From the NCBI RefSeq assembly GCF_900187855.1, contig NZ_FYEG01000004.1, forward strand, positions 94,721 through 158,720: a stretch of 64,000 nucleotides of DNA. The letters are read 5' to 3'. The stretch comes from Actinomyces minihominis. GTDB taxonomy: Bacteria; Actinomycetota; Actinomycetes; Actinomycetales; Actinomycetaceae. Below the pieces are notes generated by a model, which saw only the letters and a program-made list of their open reading frames with translations, was not told where the DNA came from and ran no database searches. Below are positions 8,676 through 15,553 of this stretch, piece by piece. A program made the position numbers and the translations under genes. The first letter of the stretch is position 1, and every line of letters begins with the position of its first letter.

Positions 8676-9179
8676 TTAGGACTTGGTTTCATCCGTGGTT
8701 GAGGACGAGGACGAAGACGAACTGCCACTCTGCTGCTCAAACTCTTCAATCAGGAGGCGTTCCCTCATTCCTCGGCCGCCTCGACCACCCTCTCTCTCAA
8801 ACTCCTCGAAGAACTCCTCGGTGATGGTTGCACGAGAGCGGCTGTCGGGTCCCGAACGGCTGTCTGAGCCGTAGCCGCCGCGACCTCCGTGACCCCCGTC
8901 CTCGACTGCGACCGAGAGGGCCACGATGCCGAGGATCAGGGCAAGGAACGCCACGGAGGCCGCAACGATTGAAATGATGAAGGAAGCCAGGCCCATCTTG
9001 CGGCTGACAGGTTGGTTGTTCTTTTCCTTGACAGCTACCGGCATGATCACGCCAGTTTCTGTCTGCACAGGGCCGCTCCATGCGGGCTGCTGCGTGGTCT
9101 GAGCCTCGAAGGTCTCAGTGGGTGTCTCGCTATTATCGTGGTTGAGATTGCCTGCGTTGCCGTGTTCTTTATCTGTCAT
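8676..9179 (-). CDS. Small single-pass membrane protein with Ser-rich tail, unknown function
   Basis: A 167-residue protein; the frame is open further upstream, but ATG 9179 is the only sensible start before the membrane segment. Residues 1-60 are polar, a hydrophobic helix follows (about 64-92, from MGLASFIISIVAASVAFLAL), then a Gly/Arg/Ser-rich segment, two acidic-aromatic patches (EEFFEEFE, LLIEEFEQQ) and a terminal run of eight serines. No family was recognised. It converges on the short-loop histidine kinase gene, ending 34 bases from it, and could be a membrane partner or target of that system (inference). Confidence 0.65.
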   Translation of the reverse strand: MTDKEHGNAGNLNHDNSETPTETFEAQTTQQPAWSGPVQTETGVIMPVAVKEKNNQPVSRKMGLASFIISIVAASVAFLALILGIVALSVAVEDGGHGGRGGYGSDSRSGPDSRSRATITEEFFEEFEREGGRGGRGMRERLLIEEFEQQSGSSSSSSSSTTDETKS

Positions 9180-9290
9180 GTTTGAGAAGCTACGCGGCAC
9201 TTTCCAAGAAAACTCTAAGAAAACCCAGCGGTGACACAGGTTACGAAAACCGCATTTCCACCCCCAAAGTCTCAGGTAACCCTGCGTTCT

Positions 9291-9312
9291 TTCCAAGCTG
9301 GTTCCAAGGTTG
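9291..9312 (+). promoter_or_regulatory. Tandem 11-bp direct repeat upstream of the VTC/two-component operon
   Basis: TTCCAAGCTGG (9291-9301) is followed directly by TTCCAAGGTTG (9302-9312), matching at 9 of 11 positions, with a third TTCCAAG at 9202-9208. A direct repeat spaced by one helical turn is the usual binding geometry of OmpR/PhoB-type regulators, and the operon starting 52 bases downstream encodes one. Autoregulation is inferred, not shown. Confidence 0.4.
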
Positions 9313-9363
9313 GGCGCATTGGATAGGGATTACATTTCAAGACCCAGAGAGTGAGAATGCGCG

Positions 9364-10227
9364 ATGACAACTGCCACCCGCCCTCGTGTCGCGGAACTTC
9401 CTTCGATCTCAGCTGCTGACTTTGACGCTGATTCCTCCGGCCGCTCCCGGATCGAAACGAAGTATCTAACTGATGCAGAGTTCGCCGAGGGACTGCCCGG
9501 CCTTCTGCCCGCCGGGTCCCGTGTCCTCGAGGTGGAAGGACGGACCCGTTTTGCCTTCCACACCGTCTACTTCGATACCCCGAAGCTGCTGTCTTACCGG
9601 ACCTCCACCCTCGACATCAACCCGCGTTTCCTGGTGCGAACGCGGGCGAACATCGACACCGGTCAGGCCGTCCTTGAGGTTGAAGTCTGGGGAGATCGGG
9701 GACTTATTGAACGAGCCGCCTCCACGCGCGGCCTCGACCAGCTCGAGCACCTGAGCGCCTCCGATATGCGCTTCATCAACGCTGTTCTGCGCCGCGGCAA
9801 GGTCGACCCTCGATTGGCCCGCAACCTCTCCCCATACCTGGCCGCAGGCTACCGCCGCTCCACCTATGTCACCCCCGCCATGTTCGGTTCCACTGTCACC
9901 ACCGTGGATACCGACCTCTACTGGGAGCAGTTGCGCCCCGAGGAGCCCGGCGGTGAACTGGCGGTGGAACAGCGTCCCGAGTGCGCCTTCGTGGAGGTCT
10001 CCAACCACTTCGTCGCCAACTCCGTCAACCACCTGATGTGGCGCTACGGTATGAACCCCCAGCCGCTCTCCAAGTACGGGGTGGGCACCACCCTGCTTGA
10101 CCCGCGCCTTCCCAACCGACGCTGGCACCGCGGCTTGCGAGCGGTTCTCGATCTGGCCGGGTCCGGGGGCACCGGGAACGTAGGATTCAGGAATGAGTTA
10201 CGAGAAAGTTCACTTGCAGCGTCCTGA
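9364..10227 (+). CDS. VTC-domain (polyphosphate polymerase-like) protein, probably active-site degenerate
   Basis: A 287-residue CYTH/TTM-superfamily protein. The tunnel-fold landmarks are present: ETKYL near the N-terminus, VYFDTPKLLSYRT, VRTRAN, YRRSTY and LSKYGVGT. In related actinobacterial VTC proteins the third strand reads LEVK, a later strand reads R-x-TIDTDL and a late strand reads ETKS. Here these are LEVE, TVTTVDTDL and FVEVSN, so three positively charged phosphate-binding positions look lost. It may bind rather than polymerise phosphate. It shares a 35-base overlap with the response regulator gene, tying it to the two-component system. Family call is firm; loss of activity is inferred. 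Confidence 0.8.
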   Translation: MTTATRPRVAELPSISAADFDADSSGRSRIETKYLTDAEFAEGLPGLLPAGSRVLEVEGRTRFAFHTVYFDTPKLLSYRTSTLDINPRFLVRTRANIDTGQAVLEVEVWGDRGLIERAASTRGLDQLEHLSASDMRFINAVLRRGKVDPRLARNLSPYLAAGYRRSTYVTPAMFGSTVTTVDTDLYWEQLRPEEPGGELAVEQRPECAFVEVSNHFVANSVNHLMWRYGMNPQPLSKYGVGTTLLDPRLPNRRWHRGLRAVLDLAGSGGTGNVGFRNELRESSLAAS

Positions 10228-10933
10228 CGGTCAACCCGTACGGGCCCTGGTTGTCGAGGACGACCCCCTGCTCGGTGAACTACTCACGATGGCTTTGAAG
10301 GCCGAGGGGTGGGACGTCGCGGCAGTGGCGGGTGGGCATGATGCCCTGCAGCAGGTACGCGAGTTTCAACCCGATGTCGTCACCATGGACGTGATGATCC
10401 CCGGGATTGACGGGGTCGAGGTCGTACGACGCCTGCGGGCTCGCGGCGACGATGTCCCCGTCCTCTTCCTCACCGCCAAGGATGAACTCTCCGACCGGCT
10501 TCAGGGACTTACCGTGGGCGGCGATGACTATGTCACCAAGCCGTTCTCGCTGGAAGAGGTCGTATTGCGACTGCGCGCTATGGTGCGACGCAGGGTGGAG
10601 GTCGTTGCCGCCCAGGAAGACCCCCTGCTGACGGTTGGTGACCTGAGCCTGAACCCGCAGACCCACGAGGTGTTTCGTGCCGGGAACCCTATCGAGCTGA
10701 CTGCCACCGAGTTCGCCCTGCTTGAGTACCTGATGGAAAACCCGCGTCACGTCCTCTCCAAGGCGCAGATACTGGAGCGGGTTTGGGAGTATGACTTCGG
10801 TGGGAACGCCAACGTGGTCGAGATCTACGTGTCCTACCTGCGCAAAAAGCTGGATGCCCACGGCCCCGCCATGATCCACACCCTGCGAGGGGTCGGTTAC
10901 ACCATTCGCCCCATGGAGGATCAGGACACATGA
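10193..10933 (+). CDS. OmpR-family response regulator
   Basis: A 246-residue regulator. Receiver: VVEDDPLLGELL, phospho-acceptor in VVTMDVMIPGIDG (about residue 66), LFLTAKD and VTKPFS. Winged helix: ELTATEFALLEYLMENPRHVLSK and VEIYVSYLRKKLDAHGPAMIHTLRGVGYTIR. It starts at ATG 10193 inside the end of the VTC-domain gene (35-base overlap, AGGA ribosome-binding site), and no later start keeps the first beta strand. It overlaps the kinase gene by 4 bases (ATGA). The domain layout resembles TrcR/MprA-type regulators. Confidence 0.94.
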   Translation: MSYEKVHLQRPDGQPVRALVVEDDPLLGELLTMALKAEGWDVAAVAGGHDALQQVREFQPDVVTMDVMIPGIDGVEVVRRLRARGDDVPVLFLTAKDELSDRLQGLTVGGDDYVTKPFSLEEVVLRLRAMVRRRVEVVAAQEDPLLTVGDLSLNPQTHEVFRAGNPIELTATEFALLEYLMENPRHVLSKAQILERVWEYDFGGNANVVEIYVSYLRKKLDAHGPAMIHTLRGVGYTIRPMEDQDT

Positions 10934-12423
10934 GTTCCCCGTGGCGCGGAGCCCACACCTCCCTCCAGGTCCGCTTGGTTGCCCTGATCAGCACCGTCCT
11001 CGTCATCGTCATCGCAGCAATTGGGACGGTCGCCGTCACTCTGCAGAATGACAGTCTGCGCCGCCGACTGGATGAGCAACTGCAGACCTCGATGAGCATG
11101 GCCCTCGGTTCCGGCAACGAGTACTACATTGCGGGTACCCCACCGAACCTGCAGATCAAGCCGGTTGATCCCCGCTTTGGGTCCCTCAAGGTCAAGGTCC
11201 TCGGTGACCAGACCTGGGAGGCGGAAGTGGTCGACTTCCAGGGTGCCACCACCTACCTGGAGGAAGCGGCCGTCGACAAACTGGTTGACAGCGTGAAGGT
11301 CACCGGGGTTCCCTACAACGTCTACCTCAAGGACCAGGGCGCCTACCGCGTCCTGGCGCAAGGGGTCACCAACGGTTACAGCAACGGCGTGGTGATCGTC
11401 GGCCAGTCCCTAGCCGATGTCAAGCGCACAACCAAGTACCTTGTTGGGGTCTTCATCCTCACCGCCCTCCTCGCCATCGTGGTTGCTTCGGGTCTGGCCG
11501 CCTTCATGGTGCGACGTACCCTGCGTCCCCTACGCACCCTGCAGGCCACCGCGGCAACGATCAGTGAGACTTCTCTGACCAGCGGCGTTGTCACCTTCCC
11601 CCAGCACGTCTCCGGGGCGGATTACCCACCCGGTTCAGAGGTCGGCGATCTGGCAGACTCCTTCAACCAGATGATGGACCACGTCGAGGCCGCCCTGCAG
11701 CACCGCGAGGCCTCCGAGGAGAAACTGAAGCGCTTCGCCGCCGATGCCGGGCACGAACTGCGCACCCCCCTTGCCACCATCAGCGGTTACTCCGAGTTCG
11801 CCGAACGCCAGGCCGACGTTCTTCCCGAGCACGTTGTTCGCTCTCTGGAACGAATCAGCAGCGAGTCCAAGCGGATGGGCGGCATTGTTGAGGACCTGCT
11901 GCTTCTAGCTCGCCTCGACAGCGGACAGCCCGTCGGTGAGGGACGCACCCTGGTCGCCCCCGTCGTCCTCGACGCCACCATGGACGCACGAGTCACCGCT
12001 CCCGACCACCACTGGACAGTGCAGATGAGTGACTCGGTCGCCGAGGCCGAGGTGCCGCTTGCCGGCGACATCCTTCGTCAGGCCTTGGCTAACCTGCTCA
12101 CCAACGCCCGCCTGCACACACCCGCGGGAACCACCGTGACCACTTCGGTCAGCGTCGACAGCTCCCTCTGCATCATCCAGGTTGAGGACGACGGCCCCGG
12201 GATCGACCCCGAGTTGGCCTCACGAGTCTTTGACCGCTTCGTGCGGGGCGACTCGGCCCGCTCCCCACTTCAGGACTCCCCGGACGGTTCGACGCCGCAG
12301 CGCAGCACCGGCCTGGGTCTTGCCATCACCCACCAAATCATTGAGAACAGCGGTGGTTCCGTCTCTCTTTCAACAGCACCGGGACGAACAGTCTTTACCC
12401 TGCAGCTTCCCTTGGTTAGGTAG
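10930..12423 (+). CDS. Two-component sensor histidine kinase with HAMP domain
   Basis: A 497-residue kinase coupled to the upstream regulator by ATGA. TM1 lies at about 14-38, an extracytoplasmic sensor domain of about 130 residues follows, then TM2 at about 169-193 and a HAMP segment (RRTLRPLRTLQATAATISE). The H-box is AGHELRTPLATISGY (His about 275). The N-box LANLLTNARLH, G1 VEDDGPGIDP and G2 STGLGLAITHQII are intact. Overall layout resembles MprB/TrcS-type kinases. The sensor domain has no recognised ligand motif. With the VTC-domain gene it makes a three-gene unit. Confidence 0.93.
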   Translation: MSSPWRGAHTSLQVRLVALISTVLVIVIAAIGTVAVTLQNDSLRRRLDEQLQTSMSMALGSGNEYYIAGTPPNLQIKPVDPRFGSLKVKVLGDQTWEAEVVDFQGATTYLEEAAVDKLVDSVKVTGVPYNVYLKDQGAYRVLAQGVTNGYSNGVVIVGQSLADVKRTTKYLVGVFILTALLAIVVASGLAAFMVRRTLRPLRTLQATAATISETSLTSGVVTFPQHVSGADYPPGSEVGDLADSFNQMMDHVEAALQHREASEEKLKRFAADAGHELRTPLATISGYSEFAERQADVLPEHVVRSLERISSESKRMGGIVEDLLLLARLDSGQPVGEGRTLVAPVVLDATMDARVTAPDHHWTVQMSDSVAEAEVPLAGDILRQALANLLTNARLHTPAGTTVTTSVSVDSSLCIIQVEDDGPGIDPELASRVFDRFVRGDSARSPLQDSPDGSTPQRSTGLGLAITHQIIENSGGSVSLSTAPGRTVFTLQLPLVR

Positions 12424-12479
12424 CAGCGCTGCCTCCTGGGAGGCGGCGCCAGGCGGCAAAGACCCCTAGGATTACCCCT

Positions 12480-13946
12480 GTGAAGACTCCCAACTTGGTT
12501 CCGGTTCCCGTCAGTGTCGATGTTTCCGAGGATGACCCGTTCGTCCTCGACCAGTCCGCCCAGGTGGTGTTCTCCCCCACCGAAGGTGTCGCAGAGGTGG
12601 CGGAAGTGGCCGCAGAAGTTCTTGAACTGGCCACGGGACTGCGACTTCCCGTCGTTTCCGAGGCCCATGCTGACCGCCGTATCACGCTGAAGATTGATGC
12701 AGACTTCGTCGTTGAAGGATCCGACAGCGATGAGGCCTACCGCCTTGAGGTCAGCCCCACGACCATCACCCTGACTGCTGGAACTCCGCGCGGCCTCAAC
12801 TGGGCCATCGCCACACTGCGTCAGTTGGTGGAAGAGGGCGAGGACGGCTGGTACGTCCCATCGGTTTTGATTGAGGACTTCCCCCGCTTCGAGTGGCGCG
12901 GCCAGTCCTTGGACGTGGCGCGCAGCTTCTTCCCGGTGGATGAAGTCAAGAAGGTTGTTGACCTTCTGGCTGCCTACAAGCTCAACAACCTGCACCTGCA
13001 CCTGACCGATGACCAGGGCTGGCGCCTGGAGATTCCAGGCCGTGAAGCCCTGACTGAGATCTCCGGTGCCACCGCTGGTGAGGGCGGGCGAAGCGGTTTC
13101 TACACGGTGGAAGAGTTCGCCGAGCTGAACCGCTACGCAGCGGTTCGCGGAGTGACCGTGGTCCCCGAGTTCGACATGCCGGGCCACACCAATGCCGCCA
13201 ACCACGCCTACGGTGAGCTCACCCCGGGTGGGGAGCCCCTGCCGGCCTACAGCGGCATGAAGGTCGGTTGGAGCATGATCCTGCCCCAGATCGAGGCCAC
13301 TGAACCGTTCATGCGAGATGTCTTCACGTCCATGGCACAGCAGACGGATGGCCCCTACCTTCATATCGGTGGCGACGAGTGCTACGACATGAACATCGAC
13401 GACTACAACGTCCTCATTCGTCAGGCAGAGAAAATAACGCGTGAGCTGGGGCGACGCCCCGTGGCCTGGCAGGAGGCCGCCGGAGCGGATATCGCCGGCG
13501 ACATGATCTACCAGTTCTGGGACCCGCGCCTCGACCGCGAGGATATGGCCAAGGCGGTTGCCAAGGGAGGCAAGCTGCTGATGTCCCCTGCTGACCGCAT
13601 CTACTTTGACATGAAATACAACAAGGACACCCCGTACGGTCAGGACTGGTGCGGCCTTGTCGAACTTGAGAAGTCCTACAACTGGGATCCCACCACCCAG
13701 GTCGACGGGGTGAGCGAGTCCGACATCATCGGGATTGAGGGGGGAATGTGGACGGAGAAAATCCACACCCTTGACGCCCTCACCTACATGCTGCTGCCGC
13801 GCCTAAGTGCCGTGGCAGAGATTGGCTGGTCCCCGAAGGAAGAGCTCAACTACGAGAACTACACGGGACGCCTGGCATCCGAGGGGCCCTGGTGGACCCG
13901 ACTGGGACTGCACTGGCACCGCTCCCCGGACGTCAACTGGGACTAG
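12480..13946 (+). CDS. Glycoside hydrolase family 20 beta-N-acetylhexosaminidase
   Basis: Removes terminal GlcNAc/GalNAc from glycoconjugates through the substrate-assisted GH20 mechanism. An N-terminal GH20b-like domain (about residues 1-125) precedes the TIM barrel. Visible motifs are RGQSLDVARSFFPVDEVKK, LHLHLTDDQGWRLE, VVPEFDMPGHTNAA and the catalytic Asp-Glu in LHIGGDECYD. The protein starts MKTPNLVPVPVSVDV and has no signal peptide or anchor, so it should act in the cytoplasm on imported sugars or recycled wall fragments. Start is GTG 12480. A strong bidirectional terminator follows. No sugar transporter is adjacent. Confidence 0.93.
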   Translation: MKTPNLVPVPVSVDVSEDDPFVLDQSAQVVFSPTEGVAEVAEVAAEVLELATGLRLPVVSEAHADRRITLKIDADFVVEGSDSDEAYRLEVSPTTITLTAGTPRGLNWAIATLRQLVEEGEDGWYVPSVLIEDFPRFEWRGQSLDVARSFFPVDEVKKVVDLLAAYKLNNLHLHLTDDQGWRLEIPGREALTEISGATAGEGGRSGFYTVEEFAELNRYAAVRGVTVVPEFDMPGHTNAANHAYGELTPGGEPLPAYSGMKVGWSMILPQIEATEPFMRDVFTSMAQQTDGPYLHIGGDECYDMNIDDYNVLIRQAEKITRELGRRPVAWQEAAGADIAGDMIYQFWDPRLDREDMAKAVAKGGKLLMSPADRIYFDMKYNKDTPYGQDWCGLVELEKSYNWDPTTQVDGVSESDIIGIEGGMWTEKIHTLDALTYMLLPRLSAVAEIGWSPKEELNYENYTGRLASEGPWWTRLGLHWHRSPDVNWD

Positions 13947-13954
13947 GGACAAAG

Positions 13955-13998
13955 AAAGACGGTCTAGATCAAACACACTGATCTAGACCGTCTTTTTT
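13955..13998. terminator. Bidirectional rho-independent terminator between GH20 and bioY
   Basis: Perfect 17-base arms (13955-13971 and 13979-13995) with a 7-base loop AACACAC. Read left to right the stem is followed by a T run ending at 13998; read on the minus strand there are A/T bases on the other side. It separates two convergent genes. Confidence 0.92.
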
Positions 13999-14003
13999 GG
14001 TTT

Positions 14004-14573
14004 CTAGCGGCGGGTTCCAATCACCTTCCAGGTTGCGAGAAGAAGTGCGCTGGCCGCAAGTGCTTTGAGGGCATCCCCTACCAGGAAGGGCACGACGCCC
14101 AGAACGAGGCCTTCCGACAAGCCCAATCCGAGGGAGATCATCAGCCACGGCACACCGACCGCGTAGATGAGGCCGGAGCCAACGACGGCAGCGGCAAAGG
14201 TGGAGAGGACCCTGCGATCAGCTGCTCGACGAGCCAGGGCCCCGACCGCGACAGCCGCTACCAGGTAGCCGATGACATAGCCGAATGAAGCAGAGGCAGT
14301 CCCGGAAGAGAAGCCCGCGAAAACGGGGACACCGACTGTTCCGAGAGCCAGGTAGAGGCCCAGGGAGAGTGCCCCTCGAAGTGGCCCAAGCGCCGAACCC
14401 ACCAGCAGGACCGCAAGGGTGGCCAGGGAGAGCGGAACGGGTGTGAAGCCAAGGGGGATCACGATCTGAGACGCCAGAGCCACCAGGGCTGTGCCGCCCA
14501 TCACAAGTGCGGCATCTTTCACACGGGAGGCTGGAAGAAGATCGGTTAGCACCGGGACGGTTGCTGTACTCAA
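14004..14573 (-). CDS. bioY: Biotin transporter S component BioY
   Basis: A 189-residue integral membrane protein with about six hydrophobic helices and the BioY pattern: PLGFTPVPLSLATLAVLLVG, LGPLRGALSLGLYLALG with the G-x-R-G-x-L-S signature, GVPVFAGFSSG, and SFGYVIGYLVAA. BioY captures biotin, alone or with an ECF energy module; bioM/bioN are not adjacent. It diverges from birA, which attaches biotin, so the spacer probably carries biotin-responsive control. The organism therefore probably relies at least partly on imported biotin for its acyl-CoA carboxylase. Confidence 0.95.
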   Translation of the reverse strand: MSTATVPVLTDLLPASRVKDAALVMGGTALVALASQIVIPLGFTPVPLSLATLAVLLVGSALGPLRGALSLGLYLALGTVGVPVFAGFSSGTASASFGYVIGYLVAAVAVGALARRAADRRVLSTFAAAVVGSGLIYAVGVPWLMISLGLGLSEGLVLGVVPFLVGDALKALAASALLLATWKVIGTRR

Positions 14574-14690
14574 GGGTGAGCCTTTCGGGTTTTCGTTGCA
14601 AAATCGCGGAAATCACCGGGGGGATGCAAAAGCTACCCACCCGCCGTTCCACCATGAGCGCAGCCCGCCACGCCGAGATTGAGACCTGGA

Positions 14691-14718
14691 TTGCCGCGCC
14701 GACAGCGATGACTATACT
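14691..14718 (+). promoter_or_regulatory. Candidate birA-acc-fas promoter
   Basis: TTGCCG (14691-14696) and TATACT (14713-14718) are spaced by 16 bases, a good match to a primary-sigma promoter, 70 bases before the birA ATG. On the other strand TATAGT (14716-14711) could be the -10 of a bioY promoter, so the two would overlap. Judged by eye only. Confidence 0.5.
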
Positions 14719-14755
14719 TCAGAACTTGAAAGAGTTGCTACAAATCTTGAAGTAT
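14714..14755. promoter_or_regulatory. Inverted repeat (candidate operator) between bioY and birA
   Basis: ATACTTCA at 14714-14721 and TGAAGTAT at 14748-14755 are perfect 8-base inverted arms with a 26-base centre. A nested TTCA-N5-TGAA lies at 14718-14730, and CTTGAA occurs twice. The left arm overlaps the -10 elements for both directions. BirA here lacks a DNA-binding domain, so a separate repressor would be needed. Not a recognised BioQ or BirA box. Confidence 0.4.
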
Positions 14756-14788
14756 TAGCGGTGCAGTGCCAAACCCCTGAGGAGACGA

Positions 14789-15553
14789 ATGCAGCAGCCA
14801 GCCCCGATCATCCAGATTGCTGAAGTGACCTCCACCAACGACCTTCTAGGACGGCTATGGAGAGAACGGGACCGATCAGGGCTCCCCTCCTACACCGCCG
14901 TGATGGCTGACTTTCAGACCCGGGGTAGGGGCCGACTGGGACGCAGGTGGGAGGCACCGGAGAAGAGTTCGCTTCTCTTTTCCGTCCTCGTCCCCATTGC
15001 CCCGCAGTGGGCCACCTGGGTTCCCCTGGCGGGCGGCCTGGCTACAGCCCAGGTACTCCAGGGCCTCCTCGATCACAGCCACGTGGACCTGAAGTGGCCC
15101 AATGACGTACTTGTCTCCGGTCGGAAGATCGCCGGCATCCTGGCCGAAAACCTCGGCATCGACAGTGACGGAACCGCTTGGATAGCCCTCGGCATCGGCG
15201 TCAACCTCACCCAGACTGAGGAAAAACTTCCCCCGGTCCCCTCGACCTCCCTGGCACTTGAGGACGGGGAGGCAATCAGCGCCACCTCACTTGCGCACCT
15301 GATTCGCCAGCGCCTGGCGCAGCTGCTCAACGACCACAACCTGGCCGCCGAGTACTCCAACCTCTGCCTCTCACTTCGCTCCACCGTCAAGGTCACCCTT
15401 CCGACAGGCGCCACCGTCACCGGAAGTGGACTTCTGATCGATGATCAGGGCGCCCTGGTTGTCGAGGACGAGACCGGCCTACTTCACACCATCGAGGCCG
15501 GGGATGTCGCCCTGGTCTCCAACCTTCCCACCACCTCAGGAGCCGCACTGTGA
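14789..15553 (+). CDS. birA: Biotin--[acetyl-CoA-carboxylase] ligase
   Basis: Activates biotin with ATP and attaches it to the BCCP lysine of the carboxylase encoded next. The 254-residue protein is a group I ligase: it starts directly with the catalytic domain (EVTSTNDLLGRLWRE), without the N-terminal HTH that makes E. coli BirA a repressor. The biotinyl-AMP motif TRGRGRLGRRWEAP, LKWPNDVLVSGRKIAGIL with the catalytic lysine, and GIGVNLTQ are intact. A short SH3-like C-terminal domain follows. The GTGA junction with accA is a 4-base overlap. Confidence 0.95.
   Translation: MQQPAPIIQIAEVTSTNDLLGRLWRERDRSGLPSYTAVMADFQTRGRGRLGRRWEAPEKSSLLFSVLVPIAPQWATWVPLAGGLATAQVLQGLLDHSHVDLKWPNDVLVSGRKIAGILAENLGIDSDGTAWIALGIGVNLTQTEEKLPPVPSTSLALEDGEAISATSLAHLIRQRLAQLLNDHNLAAEYSNLCLSLRSTVKVTLPTGATVTGSGLLIDDQGALVVEDETGLLHTIEAGDVALVSNLPTTSGAAL

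Noticed and set aside
12424..12479. GCCTCC/GGAGGC mini-hairpin after the second kinase gene as a terminator
   Set aside because: The stem is 5-6 pairs with a 3-4 base loop and no T tract follows, so transcription may well continue into the GH20 gene.
12270..13766. A 498-codon open frame on the minus strand opposite the GH20 gene
   Set aside because: Its translation has no recognisable fold. It is the antisense shadow of a GC-rich gene whose GH20 motifs are unmistakable.
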